64,000 bases of DNA, from contig NW_005178427.1 of assembly GCF_000341285.1 (NCBI RefSeq), positions 57,274 through 121,273 on the forward strand. Reading direction: 5' to 3'. This document shows positions 31,626 through 43,229 of this stretch, piece by piece. This DNA comes from Galdieria sulphuraria (taxonomy: Eukaryota; Rhodophyta; Bangiophyceae; Galdieriales; Galdieriaceae). The notes beneath the pieces were generated by a model. It saw nothing but the letters and a program-made list of their open reading frames with translations. It had not been told where the DNA came from and did no database searches. Both the position numbers and the translations under genes were made by a program. Each line of letters begins with the position of its first letter. The stretch's first letter is position 1.

Positions 31626-32059
31626 TTACTCATTTTTGTTCTGTTTTCGTAGGCTTCTGGAAAAACCTAGGAAGTCCCTAAACTTGAAACCTGAACGAAC
31701 GGTTTCTTCAAACATCTTGATGTCTTCGTCACCGAATTCTTCCGGATGCTTTCGCATACAGGACTCCATCCTATCGAATTCTGGTTTGCATATAACTAAC
31801 CATCCAGCACTCAGTGAAGAACTGCTGAAACAACCAAATAACTGACACTTACAAAGTCCTTTCCCTTCAATACGATTCTCTAAATAACACCGAAAAGAAG
31901 TAAGAAACTCACTTTTACAAGAGCTTTCTTGAAGTTGTGCAATACAAGGACACTAAGAAGATGGCCAGTTTACCTATCCATTCTATATGTTCCCTTCCAA
32001 CTTACTTTGATGTCCTTAGGAATCTTGAAATCGTCGTCATCGGAAACAATTCCGTTCAT
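31626..32059 (-). CDS. MIA40: MIA40/CHCHD4 intermembrane-space import oxidoreductase
   Basis: Introduces disulfides into Cys-rich proteins entering the mitochondrial intermembrane space. Exons 32006-32059, 31853-31952, 31626-31795; 107 aa. The redox-active CPC (KCPCIAQLQESSC) is followed by a twin CX9C pair: C-KSEFLTSFR-C and C-KPEFDRMES-C. This matches plant-type MIA40 (CPCIADL). The second intron (57 nt) was chosen because it restores CxxxFxxMxxC. Only 18 residues precede the CPC, and there is no membrane anchor or long presequence. The 414 bases upstream to PP1 show no gene. Confidence 0.9.
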
Positions 32060-32473
32060 GATCAATGACTAATAAATCAATTACGAACTCTATCAAGTCC
32101 TTATGTGTATCAATAAAAATGGACTAGGTTTCTGTAGTAAAAACCCTCGAGATTGTATTTGATAATTCTGCCGGAAACATTTTGATTTTCCTTGGTCTTT
32201 ATCATTTCATATTTAAAAACTATAGAATAAACTTTGTATCTAGTCACCCTTTTTACTAGTCTGCAAACGTCGTCAAGTTTTCAATTGCAGAAATATAAAC
32301 GGCTATGGCCCATTTTTTCAATTTTGTGATTGGGGAAGCGCCAAGTGCTCGTCGTCATACCCAACTTGAATAGCTCCAACAAACTGCTAATTAGTAACGG
32401 CAACCTATTATTCCCAGTTAAAGTGGTGTTTATGTATTTTATTGACAGTTTATAAGCAGTTTTTGTTAAAGAA

Positions 32474-33697
32474 ATGGGTGCTTGTGTCGATGGAATTCCG
32501 CTCTCCGACAAAGATGATGGAACCAAGAGTGAACCTTCCAGTAACCAATTTAACGCTGACTTGATAATAGAAAGGCTTTTAGAAGTTCGTGGACAGAGAC
32601 CAGGAAAACAAGTTAATCTGAAAGAGGAAGAAATAAGAGAACTTTGTTTGCGTTCACGAGAAATATTTCTTTCCCAGAAGCCTCTTTTAGAACTAGAGGC
32701 ACCCATTCGTATTTGTGGCGATATTCATGGTCAATATCATGATTTATTAAGACTTTTCGAATACGGGTATGTTTGTTATGCGACTGGAAACACAGGAAAC
32801 TGAACCACGTAAGTGGATTTCCCCCAGAGTCCAATTACCTATTTTTAGGTGACTATGTTGACAGAGGGAAACAAAGTATTGAAACTATTTGTCTTCTGTT
32901 AGCTTATAAGGTGAAATATCCCGAAAATTTTTTTATTCTTCGTGGAAATCACGAGTGTGCCAATATCAACCGTATATATGGTTTCTATGACGAATGTCGT
33001 CGAAGGTAGGCCTGAATATGATAAAGTCTAATATTGAGTTTGTTGAAAGTTGTCTAGGTATAATGTGAAACTCTGGAAGACCTTTTGTGACGTATTCAAT
33101 TGTCTTCCCATCGCAGCAATCATTGATGAGAAGATATTCTGTACACATGGAGGTTTATCTCCTGAACTGACTTCTATGGATCAAATTAGAAGAATTACGA
33201 GACCCACTGATGTTCCCGACCAGGGATTATTGTGTGATTTATTATGGAGTGACCCTGAAAAGGACATCAAAGGTTGGGGTGAAAATGATCGTGGCGTTTC
33301 TTTTACGTTTGGAGAAGACGTAGTGGAGAGATTCCTGCAGCGATTCGATTTGGATTTAGTATGTAGAGCACACCAAGTAGTAGAAGATGGCTACGAATTT
33401 TTTGGTGATCGTAAGCTAGTAACCATATTTTCCGCTCCAAACTATTGTGGAGAATTTGACAACGCAGGGGCGATGATGAGTGTAGACGAAACGCTCATGT
33501 GTAGTAAGTTGTCAGTTGTTTGCACCTTTTTAGTTTTTTGTTGAACAGTTTAAGGCTTTCAAATTCTAAAACCAGCTGAGAAGAGCCAGAAACTACAACT
33601 GTCTGGATTATGCTATCCGATGTCTCCCCAAAGCTCTTCTATAGCCAACTCCAGTGTTTCTCCTGTGACACCGCCAAAGACGAAAAAGAAGAAATAA
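32474..33697 (+). CDS. PPP1C: Serine/threonine protein phosphatase PP1, catalytic subunit
   Basis: Exons 32474-32766, 32814-33005, 33058-33503, 33555-33697; 357 aa. The metallophosphatase motifs are complete: GDIHGQY, GDYVDRG, RGNHE and [26 protein letters not shown] and [14 protein letters not shown] mark PP1 rather than PP2A. An extra ~30 residues precede the core ([12 protein letters not shown]). The C-terminal tail is Ser-rich and ends TPPKTKKKK, resembling the TPPR cyclin-dependent-kinase site of animal PP1 tails. Introns are 47-52 nt. Confidence 0.97.
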
Positions 33698-33813
33698 TCA
33701 ACTTTTTACACTTTGTCATTATCTTTTCCTATTTGAAAGAAACGTAGAAAATAAAATCAATTCCTTGCTTGAATGGAGGAAGATGGAAAAAGATTTTTTT
33801 TGGGTTTGGGAAA

Positions 33814-34953
33814 ATGAACTGTCAAAACAAATCACCAGTTGGAAACAATAATAATAGACAGCTCAGAACTGTTGACTCAGAGCTGCAGCTTGATGTTTAT
33901 GGACCCAACACTACTCCAAGTTATCCACTGTTGAGTGCAACGCGCCACCCAATTTCACCCATTGTCTCTCCTGGCTCAACCCTTTCTTTACAACCTTATT
34001 CTTCCTTGGAGGATAATTTTGTTTGGCGTTATGGCCCAGAAGGTCCTTTATTTGGAAGATTATGCGATGACCTCGTAGCTCATCTAATTTCGTTCATTCC
34101 AAGTGTACAGGATAGAGCAGCTTTCAGGGAAGTTGCCACTCGCTGGAGAAGAATTATCAATGAAACACCCGAGTTGTGGAGAAGAGTAAGTATTTTTTCG
34201 TCAAAGTAGGATGTTTACGTATAAGTTTTTCCTTGTAGGCTTCATTTCGTGGCTTTCTAGCAGGAGATAGATTACATCAAGTAGTAGCTGGACATGAAAC
34301 CCACATTTGTGTTTTAGACCTGACCGGCTGTCGGAATGCAAGGGAGCCAAGTGTGGCAAGGTTATTTTGCTCGTGTCCTCATCTCGAAGAAGTAGACCTG
34401 AGTGGAATATTTGGTATAAGGCCAGAAACATTTCATCAACTTCCGAGTCACTGTCGTTTTCGTCATGAAGAAGTGGAAGTAAGTTTGACACCGTACATTC
34501 GTTGTCGTTCTTTACTCATTTATGTAGCAAACGTTTAAGAAACTTTTAAAATTTCTGTTACATATTCCTTCGCCTAGTGTGTTGTTGGTTATTACCGATG
34601 GCTCTCTTCAGTTGGAATCAAGAAACAGACAAGGTTAGTACTCTGTTTTCTTCTGTATGTGGCAAGTGAACGTCGTTAACTCGGTTTATACTAGTTGTAA
34701 GAGTGAGATATCTGGAACCAACGCAATTGTCAGACAATGAATATGGTTTCTCGTTGTTTATTCGTGCCATAGGTTTACCAGACAACTCTCAATTTCTATT
34801 GGATGTTTTCCGATGTAGTAAGTAGAACACGAGGTTGCTCCATTCTTCAATCAAGTTTTATTCTCTTCCGTAGGTGAAAATCGATACGAGTTGCGTTGGT
34901 TGAAAAATAACATCGGACGTTATAAAAATGGTTCGTTGATTGTGATGCAGTAA
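33814..34953 (+). CDS. F-box protein
   Basis: Five exons: 33814-34185, 34239-34478, 34528-34633, 34695-34817, 34874-34953; 306 aa. A polar N-terminal 85 residues are followed by an F-box-like segment (LCDDLVAHLISFIPSVQDR, VATRWRRIINETPELWRR), which would bind SKP1 in an SCF ligase. After it come leucine-rich-like stretches (HICVLDLTGCRN, CSCPHLEEVDLSGIFG) as in FBXL proteins, though regular LRRs are few. The C-terminus is Arg/Asn-rich. Target unknown. Start at ATG 33814; an upstream ATG at 33774 is out of frame and ends quickly. Confidence 0.72.
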
Positions 34954-35037
34954 TCTTTTGTCTTTTGTTTATATGTTCATCCAACTTACAACTAATCAAT
35001 TGAAAATAAAACATAGTTATCCTTTGGAATGCCGCAC

Positions 35038-35963
35038 CTAGACGGAACTACTCATGGACTCCCATTGCTTTAATAGCAACTCTCTGTAGTCAGCTTCTAA
35101 TTTCACTTGAAGCAACTAGCGAAATCAAAGTCAATTACAGTTACTTCCAATCACATTCTTACCTTTTCCAGTGCCACTATTATACCATCCGAGGATAGTT
35201 CCTTAAATATGCGAGGACCCAACGTGTAAAATATCTCATCCTCGACTTGTTCCTTTCTCAAATACCACATTTTCACAAGATCTTGAAGAAGAGTGAACTT
35301 CCCACTAGAACCTTGGAATGCTCGTTCCTGATGAAGTCCCAAACTATACAAAGACTTTAACAATTTCTCTATTTTCTCTTTAGTATATCATATGTGCGTC
35401 AGTAGCTAAAAGGCGAGGCAAACCTTCGCTTAGACGAGTATTTGGACTGACAAATAAAAGCGCAATAACAACTGTTAAAACACCCCAAAAAGAACACTCA
35501 TCGTCATCTTTCCAATCATCTTCCTCATCCGTTGTCAACGTGTTAATCAAAATATAGACTCTATTGACGGTGGAAGATTTGGAGCGGCTAGGTCCTGCTT
35601 GCGAAGACAATGCGTTCACACTTCCTTTCCCGTTCTTGCTTTCCGTCGAAAGTTCCACAATTTTCAAACCAAAAACTTCTTCCAAACGAGCACTTGCTTC
35701 TTTCAAAACGTCGTTTGTTTTGAAGCATTTTCCAACGTACTGTGAAATATCGTCACGACGAACAACAGCTCTTTTTCCTGTGGCTACCAGCAAATGTCGA
35801 CAGACTGCGGAAACAACGCCTTCTCTGCTACTGGATGCATACTTTTGTTCACCTGAAGAAAGTTCATTTACTAGTAGATACTTTATTTAGTTCATCTTTG
35901 TACAATTCCTTTTTTCATTTACAAACCCTGTGAGTTACTTGCTACTCCTCTTTGAGACGACAT
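35038..35963 (-). CDS. NSE3: NSE3/MAGE-domain subunit of the SMC5/6 complex
   Basis: Exons 35939-35963, 35424-35852, 35163-35377, 35038-35115; 248 aa. The MAGE homology domain is recognisable: RAVVRRDDISQYV, LEEVFGLKIVEL, VYILINTL, FWGVLTVVIALLFV, NTRLSEEKIEKLLKSL, and a winged-helix end with LVKMWYLRK and FYTLGPRIFKEL. In organisms with a single MAGE gene this is NSE3, which with NSE1/NSE4 bridges the SMC5/6 heads in DNA repair. The first intron is 86 nt; the second uses a GTTTGC donor. An acidic insert (TTDEEDDWKDDDE) interrupts the domain. Confidence 0.88.
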
Positions 35964-36096
35964 GTTGGCCAATCCAAATTAAGCGCCATTTTCTCAACTT
36001 TCAAAAAGGATGGAATTCAACTCTCTCTTTTCTATCACCTTTTTGAGTTGAAATATTTGCCATAAATGACCTTCGAGATAACAAGGTGACCAAAAA

Positions 36097-37512
36097 TTAT
36101 TCTCGTTTCGAATCTTGAAATGGTTCTGAAACATTTTTCCAAAAAACAAACTGCATATTGTTATGCTTCCAACCCTTCCAAATATCTTGAACAAGTGACG
36201 TCAACGACTTCTTCACAGATGCATGATCCATGCCATTTGCAACATTATCAGAAGATTGAATATCAGCGTATTCGTCTCCAGGAAAATACCCAAACTGTCT
36301 AGTCACTTTGGACCAACTCCTGTTGAACGAAAAAATCGTCTCCTTATTAGATACGACTGCTGGATAGAATGACGTTCTTGTTTTGTATTGTGGATTGAAT
36401 CTAAACCACATGTCTCTTAGTATCATGATTAAAACCTGAACAATTGCTATCATATAACGGAACAATGAGAAGAATAGGCTAAAAACGGTGGCAAAAGAAT
36501 GCAACAAATTGGGTGGCGATATAGAAATATCCTCATCACTGACAACTGGTGCTGCTACAGCTTGCTTGGAACTTTGGTTCTCTGTTTCCGTATCTTGAGG
36601 AATATTGGAATTCCACTGATTGGTGTCCATTCCGGTTTGAGGAGCTGATTGGGTAGAAGAAAAAACCATAGAATACATGCTGCCTTCTTTCCGAACAACT
36701 GTTGGCTGATTGGAAGGATTCTCAACGAAAGAGTCAACTGATACATCTTCTTCTCCCAAGATTTCTTCTTCACTCTCCCACTCCTCTCTACTAGATGCAT
36801 AAATGGAAGAATTCAAGTTCTCCGTGAATCCTCCGTCATCACTATCATCATTTATTTGTCTCACATGTGAGTTTGTTGGCCCCTCTCGTAACCATTCTAA
36901 TGCGCTGTTGGTAATAAATGACATCGATTGTTTTGCAGTTTGAGAGGCTGACAATATAGGCTCCAATACTTCTATTTTACGACTGTTCGTAGTAGACGCT
37001 TTTAATATGTTCTCGAATTCATCCACTCTTTGAGGCACTTTGGTTCTGAAATAAAGTCCAACTGAGGAACAGATTATTTGAACTGTTGCCAAATAGTATA
37101 AAGCAACCAGTTTCCGCTTTAACAAAAAAGCAATACATACACTTTCAGATAGTAGAATAAAACAAGGTAGAAAAAAGGTGACGTTATTCACTGCCTTCCC
37201 ATCTACAGCGTTGTGACAACGTTGTTGATAGCTCAAGGTTGACCATTCAATAAAAGGAGGAGACCCACTAGTATTGTGGCAACAACGTACAATATTGGTT
37301 CTCCTGTACCTTCCCTTGTAGCAGTTACTATCAAACAACAGATGTGTCGTGGTAGGGTAAGAGGAATACACCAGTTGCCGCTTTGTACGATGTATTAGGT
37401 TTAATAAGGACCCGGGTAAGCGGTGACTACCACTTGATATGTGTAGTGCAGCAAATGAAATAAAACCAAAAGCTGGCTTTTGACAAGTCTTGCGACTCTC
37501 CCCTGTCACCAT
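36097..37512 (-). CDS. Putative organellar membrane protein, unrecognised
   Basis: A single exon of 471 aa from ATG 37512 (upstream in-frame codons start with TTG). The first ~100 residues are rich in Ser, Arg and His with almost no acidic residues, like a transit peptide. Two transmembrane helices follow (FFLPCFILLSESVCIAFLL and ALYYLATVQIICSSVGLYF), then a long acidic, Ser-rich loop, then another hydrophobic stretch (VFSLFFSLFRYMIAIVQVLI) and a polar tail. No family is recognised. The 407 bases upstream of it (37513-37919) hold no gene that I can see. Confidence 0.6.
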   Translation of the reverse strand: MVTGESRKTCQKPAFGFISFAALHISSGSHRLPGSLLNLIHRTKRQLVYSSYPTTTHLLFDSNCYKGRYRRTNIVRCCHNTSGSPPFIEWSTLSYQQRCHNAVDGKAVNNVTFFLPCFILLSESVCIAFLLKRKLVALYYLATVQIICSSVGLYFRTKVPQRVDEFENILKASTTNSRKIEVLEPILSASQTAKQSMSFITNSALEWLREGPTNSHVRQINDDSDDGGFTENLNSSIYASSREEWESEEEILGEEDVSVDSFVENPSNQPTVVRKEGSMYSMVFSSTQSAPQTGMDTNQWNSNIPQDTETENQSSKQAVAAPVVSDEDISISPPNLLHSFATVFSLFFSLFRYMIAIVQVLIMILRDMWFRFNPQYKTRTSFYPAVVSNKETIFSFNRSWSKVTRQFGYFPGDEYADIQSSDNVANGMDHASVKKSLTSLVQDIWKGWKHNNMQFVFWKNVSEPFQDSKRE

Positions 37513-37919
37513 TCTCTCACGTAAAAATGGATTCAATCATCATCCATTTTGAATGAAGTTGCGATGTTGAAAGGAAAGCCATTGGTTTTCTTACAACGAT
37601 TGTTAGACAGCATTCAAAAGAATCAATATAACTTTTGAAAATTCCTTCAACCAAGACTTTGGATAATCGAGTGTCGATCACAAGTTTCTTAAAAAGATGA
37701 CGTTATAATATGAAAACAATACGAACCAAGCAACTTAGTTGGACTTGAACTTCCGGAGTTTCTTTTGTATATTCAATTTTATATATAGAACAGTGTAAAG
37801 TAAACATCACAACAAAACTTCTATCAGTAAGAAATCCTACACAAAGTTATACCATTCCAAGAATCAGCTCATCGATCAATATCATCTTCATGTAGACAAA
37901 TACCTCGACTCATCTATAT

Positions 37920-39354
37920 TTACTGATTCGTATAGTTATATACTGCATTAAGGAACTTCCTTTTGGATGAATGCAAACCACTACGGTCACTCTCAATGTT
38001 TGTTTTACTCAATGACTCCGCCTTCATCCAAGGATGATTCAAGCTTTCTTCTACTGTAAGACGTTTGTTTGGATCCACTTCGAGAAGTTTTCTTGTAAGA
38101 TCCTTGGCGCCTTTGGAAATATCTTTCCAATATCTCGAAGGAAAGGAAAATTGCCCCCTAACAACTCTTTTGAAACATTCCAACTCATTCTTCCCAAAGA
38201 AAGGCATCTTTCCAGACAACATGATATACAGTATAACACCACATGCCCATAAATCCACGGGAGCTCCATAGGACTGTCTCAAAATAACCTCAGGTGCAAT
38301 ATATCCTATGGTTCCAATGGTGGTTGTTAATGGCACCGAAGTACCATTTTCTCCAACAGTGAAATTTGCCAAACCAAAGTCGGCTATTTTGATTTCCAAT
38401 GGCCAGTCTTTAGATTTAAGAAGAATATTTTCAGGCTTTAAATCTCTGTGAACAATTCCTCTCTTATGAAGATATCCGACACCATGCAATATCTCTTTCA
38501 TTATATCACGAGCATCCTTCAAAATTACAAATTTAGCAAATATCGAACGAGTAACTAGACCTTATTCATACCGACTCAGAAAAATGACCAGCAGTAGCTA
38601 TTGCATTAAAAAGCTCACCCCCTTCCATGAATTCCAGTATGATGTAGATCCTTGTTTTGGTCTCAAATATGTCATATCTAAATGACAATATAAATTGCGA
38701 TGTATACAATCTGTTTTTTTGTCATACACTTACGTTTGTACCACATTCGGGTGTTCCATGGAGCGTAAAATTTCTACTTCTCTTTGAAGATGCTCTAATT
38801 CTTTAGCTTTGAAGTTATCTTTCTTTATAATTTTCAGAGCAACCTTTTCACCGCTCTCTTTGTCATAAGCGACTCTAACGGTTCCAAAGGCTCCCACTCC
38901 TAGCACATCACCGATACTATAATAATCTTCCACATCCTTTGGGAATAATATTATGTTTGAATAGAATAATCACATATTTGAATGCTTACTCTAAAACAAG
39001 CTCTTTTAAATGCCGTAGTCCACTTTTTGTAGTCTTTTTCATTCTCTGCAAAAAAGGATACGACTCTCTTGGGTAGTTCTAGGCGTATTTCATATTTTCG
39101 GGGCCCTTCTCTTACTTTACACTCCGTCAGGTCCAAGTCCCACGTAGCAGGTTCGTTCTAAATGAGATGTTTCGTATCCTTTCCAGACAAATAACAAAAC
39201 ACTTTACCTCTGTTTTGTGATTCGATAGAGTACCGTTTGATATTCTCAGAAATCTCTTATTCTTTGTCCTAAAGAGCTTTCCTTCTTTTAGTAACCATCC
39301 TTCTATCAATTCTGGAGATGCATGTCTGAAGGAGGCTCTCTCTGTACTAATCAT
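37920..39354 (-). CDS. PH-domain serine/threonine kinase, CAMK-like catalytic domain
   Basis: Five exons: 39208-39354, 38990-39157, 38734-38936, 38572-38677, 37920-38516; 406 aa. Residues ~15-105 form a PH domain (IEGWLLKEGKLFRTKNKRFL to KKWTTAFKRAC), which would bind phosphoinositides. The kinase domain follows: glycine loop GVGAFGTV, Lys in VALKIIKK, HRDLKPEN, DFG, APE and HPWM. The activation loop and sequence style are those of CAMK-group kinases, not AGC (AKT), which is the usual PH-kinase pairing. The C-terminal tail is short, with no calmodulin-binding or AGC tail evident. Upstream in-frame sequence lacks another ATG. Confidence 0.88.
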
Positions 39355-39561
39355 ATCAACGGACCCTTCACCACTTGCTACAGAGAGAGTTTTATTTCTG
39401 CAACGGTTTGCTGAGTTCTCACAAAGACTTAACCAGTTATAGGTAGACACGAATCACTTGTGCATTTTTTGGCGCCAAGCCAATCGAAAATCGTGTCCAA
39501 TGGAGTAGTGAAACAGCCTTTCCGATTGATTTTCGAACGACGACTTTTACAGATTTTATGT

Positions 39562-40053
39562 TTATCTATTGAATAATACTCCCTGTTTGGAATTGTCCTC
39601 TTTAGCTAAGTTCTCTACGCTACCAAGCCCTTGTTTTACTTCACTCATTCCAGTTTCACTACTCTGTAATTCTGCCCGCTTTCTAAGGATTTCATATTTG
39701 AGACGGATGGCAAAGGGATAAAGGATGACTTCATCAGGTGTCCTCACTAAATATTCGTCCAAACCACCCCATTCCTTTACTTTTTTCATAGCACTTTGTG
39801 ATATTCGAAAAAAAAACCATTTATCAAAAGTTTTACTATACAGAGAAAGACGGTGTATATTGGGGCGAAAGCTTCGTCGATGTCTGCAACCCACACACCA
39901 CGTCAATATCCTATCCCAAGCTTGAAAGCAATCAACTTACTTTTGTCCAGATGGCGCAGCTTTTTCTCCAAACTTTGTCATCTCCCCATCAAATAAACCT
40001 CTTCCTCTTCGTTTACAAAGTCTGGGAGGACGTACGCGAGGAATGGGTTCCAT
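39562..40053 (-). CDS. MRPL28: Mitochondrial ribosomal protein bL28m
   Basis: Exons 39941-40053 and 39562-39883 (57-nt intron), 144 aa. The family pattern is visible: RGRGLFDGEMTKFG, RRSFRPNIHRLSLYS, and the mitochondrial L28 hallmark KVKEWGGLDEYLVRTPDE. The start MEPIPRVRPPRLCK is basic and may itself act in targeting. The C-terminal extension (KYEILRKRAEL and a polar tail) is typical of eukaryotic forms. It lies upstream of the PH kinase in the same orientation. The 402 bases before it (40054-40455) show nothing convincing. Confidence 0.85.
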
Positions 40054-40455
40054 ATCAACAATTGTCCTTTGCCTTTCCGCTGATGACCCAATAATAAGAT
40101 TGGACCGCCAAGGAAACTGTCGATGTGTAAGTACACTTAAACTTTGTATTGAGAAAAGGGGAACAGGATGTCCACAAAGAATAACTGTTTTAAACAGATT
40201 AGACCTGTTAAGGTTGAGGACGAATTGACTTTACTGATCAAACCCTTTTCTTATCAAAATTGGTTGTCAACTTATTAACTAACGTTGTTTACAGGAAATG
40301 CGGCGACTCGTAAAGTTTAGAAAAACTTTCTCATAGATAAGCAAATTCTATTTAACAAAAGTATCTATCTTTCTGAAACTTTCTCATTTTATTGAAGTAG
40401 AGGAGCCAACTTGAAGCATACAATCAGACCTTCACGTATGTCTCTTGGTTGGTTT

Positions 40456-40933
40456 CTATTCGCTTTCAAAGGACTCCACTTTAAGCACAAGTTCTTTCAA
40501 AAACTGCACAACCTACAAAATAAGCTTCCGACCATAGTTTCTTAAAACAGGGTTCTTACTTCATCCTTCTTAGACTCGAAGTTCTTTCTCATCCTTTCAC
40601 GAAACTGTTCCGTTTCACGGTGAAGACGTTTCGTGTTTTCTTCTGAAAGACCTGAGTGCTAAAAGGCTTTAATTATATCACCACGTACCATCCTGCTTCC
40701 TACCTTGTTTAATTCTTCTTGATATTCTCGCTCCTTTTCTTGTCTGTATGCGTTAATTTCCTTCTGTGCTTCCTGTGTGGCCTGCTTTAACCTACTTTCC
40801 CTGTCTAGTAGTACTTTAACGAAAATAACAAGCAAAAACAGGGCTTCCCACCTTTCCTCGCTTGCTCAACGACAGAAGACGCTTCTTCTTCCGCTTTCAA
40901 CAATAGTTTAATAGTCTCGGGACCTGAAGTCAT
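40456..40933 (-). CDS. VMA10: V-type H+-ATPase subunit G
   Basis: Peripheral-stalk subunit that pairs with subunit E to hold the V1 and V0 sectors together. Four exons: 40852-40933, 40704-40804, 40560-40658, 40456-40512; 112 aa. Conserved N-terminal helix: IKLLLKAEEEASSVVEQARK, then RESRLKQATQEAQKEINAYR, a basic/acidic coiled coil as in all G subunits, ending QFLKELVLKVE. Introns are 45-47 nt. The length matches the family (110-118 aa). Confidence 0.95.
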
Positions 40934-41174
40934 CACAATGTGGAGTTGCTTGGATTAAGACTGGGAATCTAAGAAAGGAAAGCGTGAATGTGATTGGACT
41001 TTTTTTCATATGCACACATATATCATATTATCTTTTGTCACTCGAACAAAATAAATATTTTCATAATAAAATGCCTAGTTCACTACTTGCGTCAAGCGCG
41101 TTGAAAAGTTTGCATTACATATTATACACAACAATCAACATCTCATAAACTGTGGCTAAAATGCAAACATCATG

Positions 41175-43211
41175 CTATTGCTGTACATTCAGTTTTGACA
41201 AAAGATAATTAATCTGGTCTCGATACGCAGTCTTCAAGTCTTCTACATCCGACTCCAATTCGTGTACCTTCTCATCTCGTTCTCCCAGGATTTCCAGAGT
41301 GGCGCTGTAACGGACCTTCAACTCTTCCAATTCCCGTTGTAAGGCACTCATCCTTTCTTTTTGTTCATCGTACAACTCTTTATACTCTTTATATTGATTC
41401 AATTGGTCAATGGTATGTTGATGTTCTCCCTCCAAATGATTGAATGCCTCATGCAACATTTCCATATCCCCAAACAACTGTCGCACTAAGAATTTCAAGC
41501 GTTCAAAACTGTATGCATTAAAATTCATTCCTTCCAACTCTTTAACGGCATCACTACTACGAGCATATACGGAAGCCTTATCTACTCTTTCTTGAGGATT
41601 ATAATGATGCTGCTCAAAAATATCGCGCTTCTGTCTTGCAACTACTAAATCAGTGGTTTGAACACTGCTGTTGACCAAGGCTGCATTTTTTGACTTTTGA
41701 CTATGCTTCCATTGTCTCTCCGCATAGAGAGAAGATTTCAAGTCACTGATTTCAAAACGGTATTGTTGGATAAGATCCTCAAAACTCTGACGAGATGAAT
41801 GAAACTCTTGTTTCACATTTTCAAGTTCTGTCAGTAACCTATCACGTTCAGTGATTAGTTGTTGGATACGAGCAGCTTCTTCTTGTTCTCGTTCTTCAAT
41901 TGCTTTCTTTTCATGGTGCAAACAGGAAATTTCTTTCTTTAATGAGTTGCACTCCGTTTCGATCTGGCTCTTCTCGGAGTGAGCAAGTTTCAGTTTTTCA
42001 TACAATGAATCCTCCACAACTCTAGATTGTTGAAGAAGTTCCGCGTAGTGTTTGTGAAACTGTTCCATTTCGGTCGTTCGCAACTGGTCCGCTTTTGGAG
42101 ACGATAAAGAATAACTTTCTAATTGTTCTTCTAGGTCCCGGCATCTCCTTTGATATTGTTCCAATTGCTGTTTCCATTCATCTTCCTTAGAAGAAGCTGA
42201 TGCTAAAACTTCGTCAACTCTACTACGTAGTAGCTCTATTTCCTGTTCCAAGCCTTTTTGTTTGCGGCTTGCCTCCATAGCGACCGAGTTTAAAAGAGAC
42301 TCAGCTTGTTGACGCCATTCCTTTTCCTTGCTTTCCAAATCTTGTTGGTATCTTTTCTTCCAATCTTCCAATTCCTGCTTCATCACAGACAAGGTTGCTT
42401 CTGTTTCTTCCAATTTCTGAACACTTTCCATATTCTCTTTCAGTTTCTGTTCCTTTTCACACAAAGCTTCCTGAAGCGACTTTTCACTATTTTCCAACGT
42501 CGAACATCGTGCATTCAGCTTTTGAATCCTTCCTTCCAACTCTTGTATCTTGTTTTTCTGACTCTCCTTATCTTTCTCCAACTCTTGAACTTTGCTACGA
42601 ATTTTTTTAATATATTGCTCTTTCTCCAGTATTTTTTTCGATAGTTTTTCCCCTTCTTCCAAAATTTGTTCAATCTGTGCATCCTTTTCTTTCAACAGCT
42701 CCACATCCGTGTTCTTCGTTGTCCTCTCTCTTTTCAGAGACTCCCTTTCTTTCACTACAGCTGCTAGCTTTTTCTCCAACATAGCCACTTTCGAAGCTAG
42801 TTCCACTCGCCCACTCTCCGATGCGGAAGCTCTTTCACTCTCCTCTTCTAATCGTTTGGAAAGTTGATGATTCACTTCACTAAGACTTCGTAACTGCTCA
42901 CGTAACAATTCCACGCTCTGTTCAGACCAAGGATCATTTGAAGAAACCACACCCCTTTCTTCACCAATAACAGACAAGGAATGACTGGTAGAAACCTCAT
43001 TCTCGGTTTCCAACGTCGTTGTTCTTATCATAGGTGAGCTCGAAACTTCTTTGTCCACTAAAGTTGGTGAACCAGCGTAAGAACTAACAAATTGACCTTC
43101 CAAACTTTCTGTTGGGTTCTCCAAAGACGATGACTCTTTTGAACTGTGAGCTTTAGTACTTACGTCTTCCCAAATATCATTGTCCAGATCCACTTTCTTC
43201 CGAAAACTCAT
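41175..43211 (-). CDS. TMF1-like golgin (long coiled-coil protein)
   Basis: A single exon of 678 aa. An acidic, Ser-rich N-terminus (DNDIWEDV) is followed by ~430 residues of almost continuous heptads. The last 120 residues resemble the TATA-element modulatory factor (TMF_TATA_bd) region: VRYSATLEILGERDEKVHEL, ESDVEDLKTAYRDQINYLLS. That domain binds Rab6 on Golgi membranes in animals and plants. Coiled coils attract false matches, so the TMF1 call depends on the C-terminal block only. Many open frames on the opposite strand are shadows of its biased codons. Confidence 0.65.
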   Translation of the reverse strand: MSFRKKVDLDNDIWEDVSTKAHSSKESSSLENPTESLEGQFVSSYAGSPTLVDKEVSSSPMIRTTTLETENEVSTSHSLSVIGEERGVVSSNDPWSEQSVELLREQLRSLSEVNHQLSKRLEEESERASASESGRVELASKVAMLEKKLAAVVKERESLKRERTTKNTDVELLKEKDAQIEQILEEGEKLSKKILEKEQYIKKIRSKVQELEKDKESQKNKIQELEGRIQKLNARCSTLENSEKSLQEALCEKEQKLKENMESVQKLEETEATLSVMKQELEDWKKRYQQDLESKEKEWRQQAESLLNSVAMEASRKQKGLEQEIELLRSRVDEVLASASSKEDEWKQQLEQYQRRCRDLEEQLESYSLSSPKADQLRTTEMEQFHKHYAELLQQSRVVEDSLYEKLKLAHSEKSQIETECNSLKKEISCLHHEKKAIEEREQEEAARIQQLITERDRLLTELENVKQEFHSSRQSFEDLIQQYRFEISDLKSSLYAERQWKHSQKSKNAALVNSSVQTTDLVVARQKRDIFEQHHYNPQERVDKASVYARSSDAVKELEGMNFNAYSFERLKFLVRQLFGDMEMLHEAFNHLEGEHQHTIDQLNQYKEYKELYDEQKERMSALQRELEELKVRYSATLEILGERDEKVHELESDVEDLKTAYRDQINYLLSKLNVQQ

Positions 43212-43229
43212 TCCAGAGATAAAAAATTA

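Noticed and set aside
40043-40228. 61-codon plus-strand frame between L28 and VMA10
   Set aside because: Begins antisense within the L28 start and shows no family features.
42306-42867. Several long plus-strand frames, hydrophobic and Phe/Leu-rich
   Set aside because: They are shadows of the Glu/Lys-rich coiled coil encoded on the minus strand.
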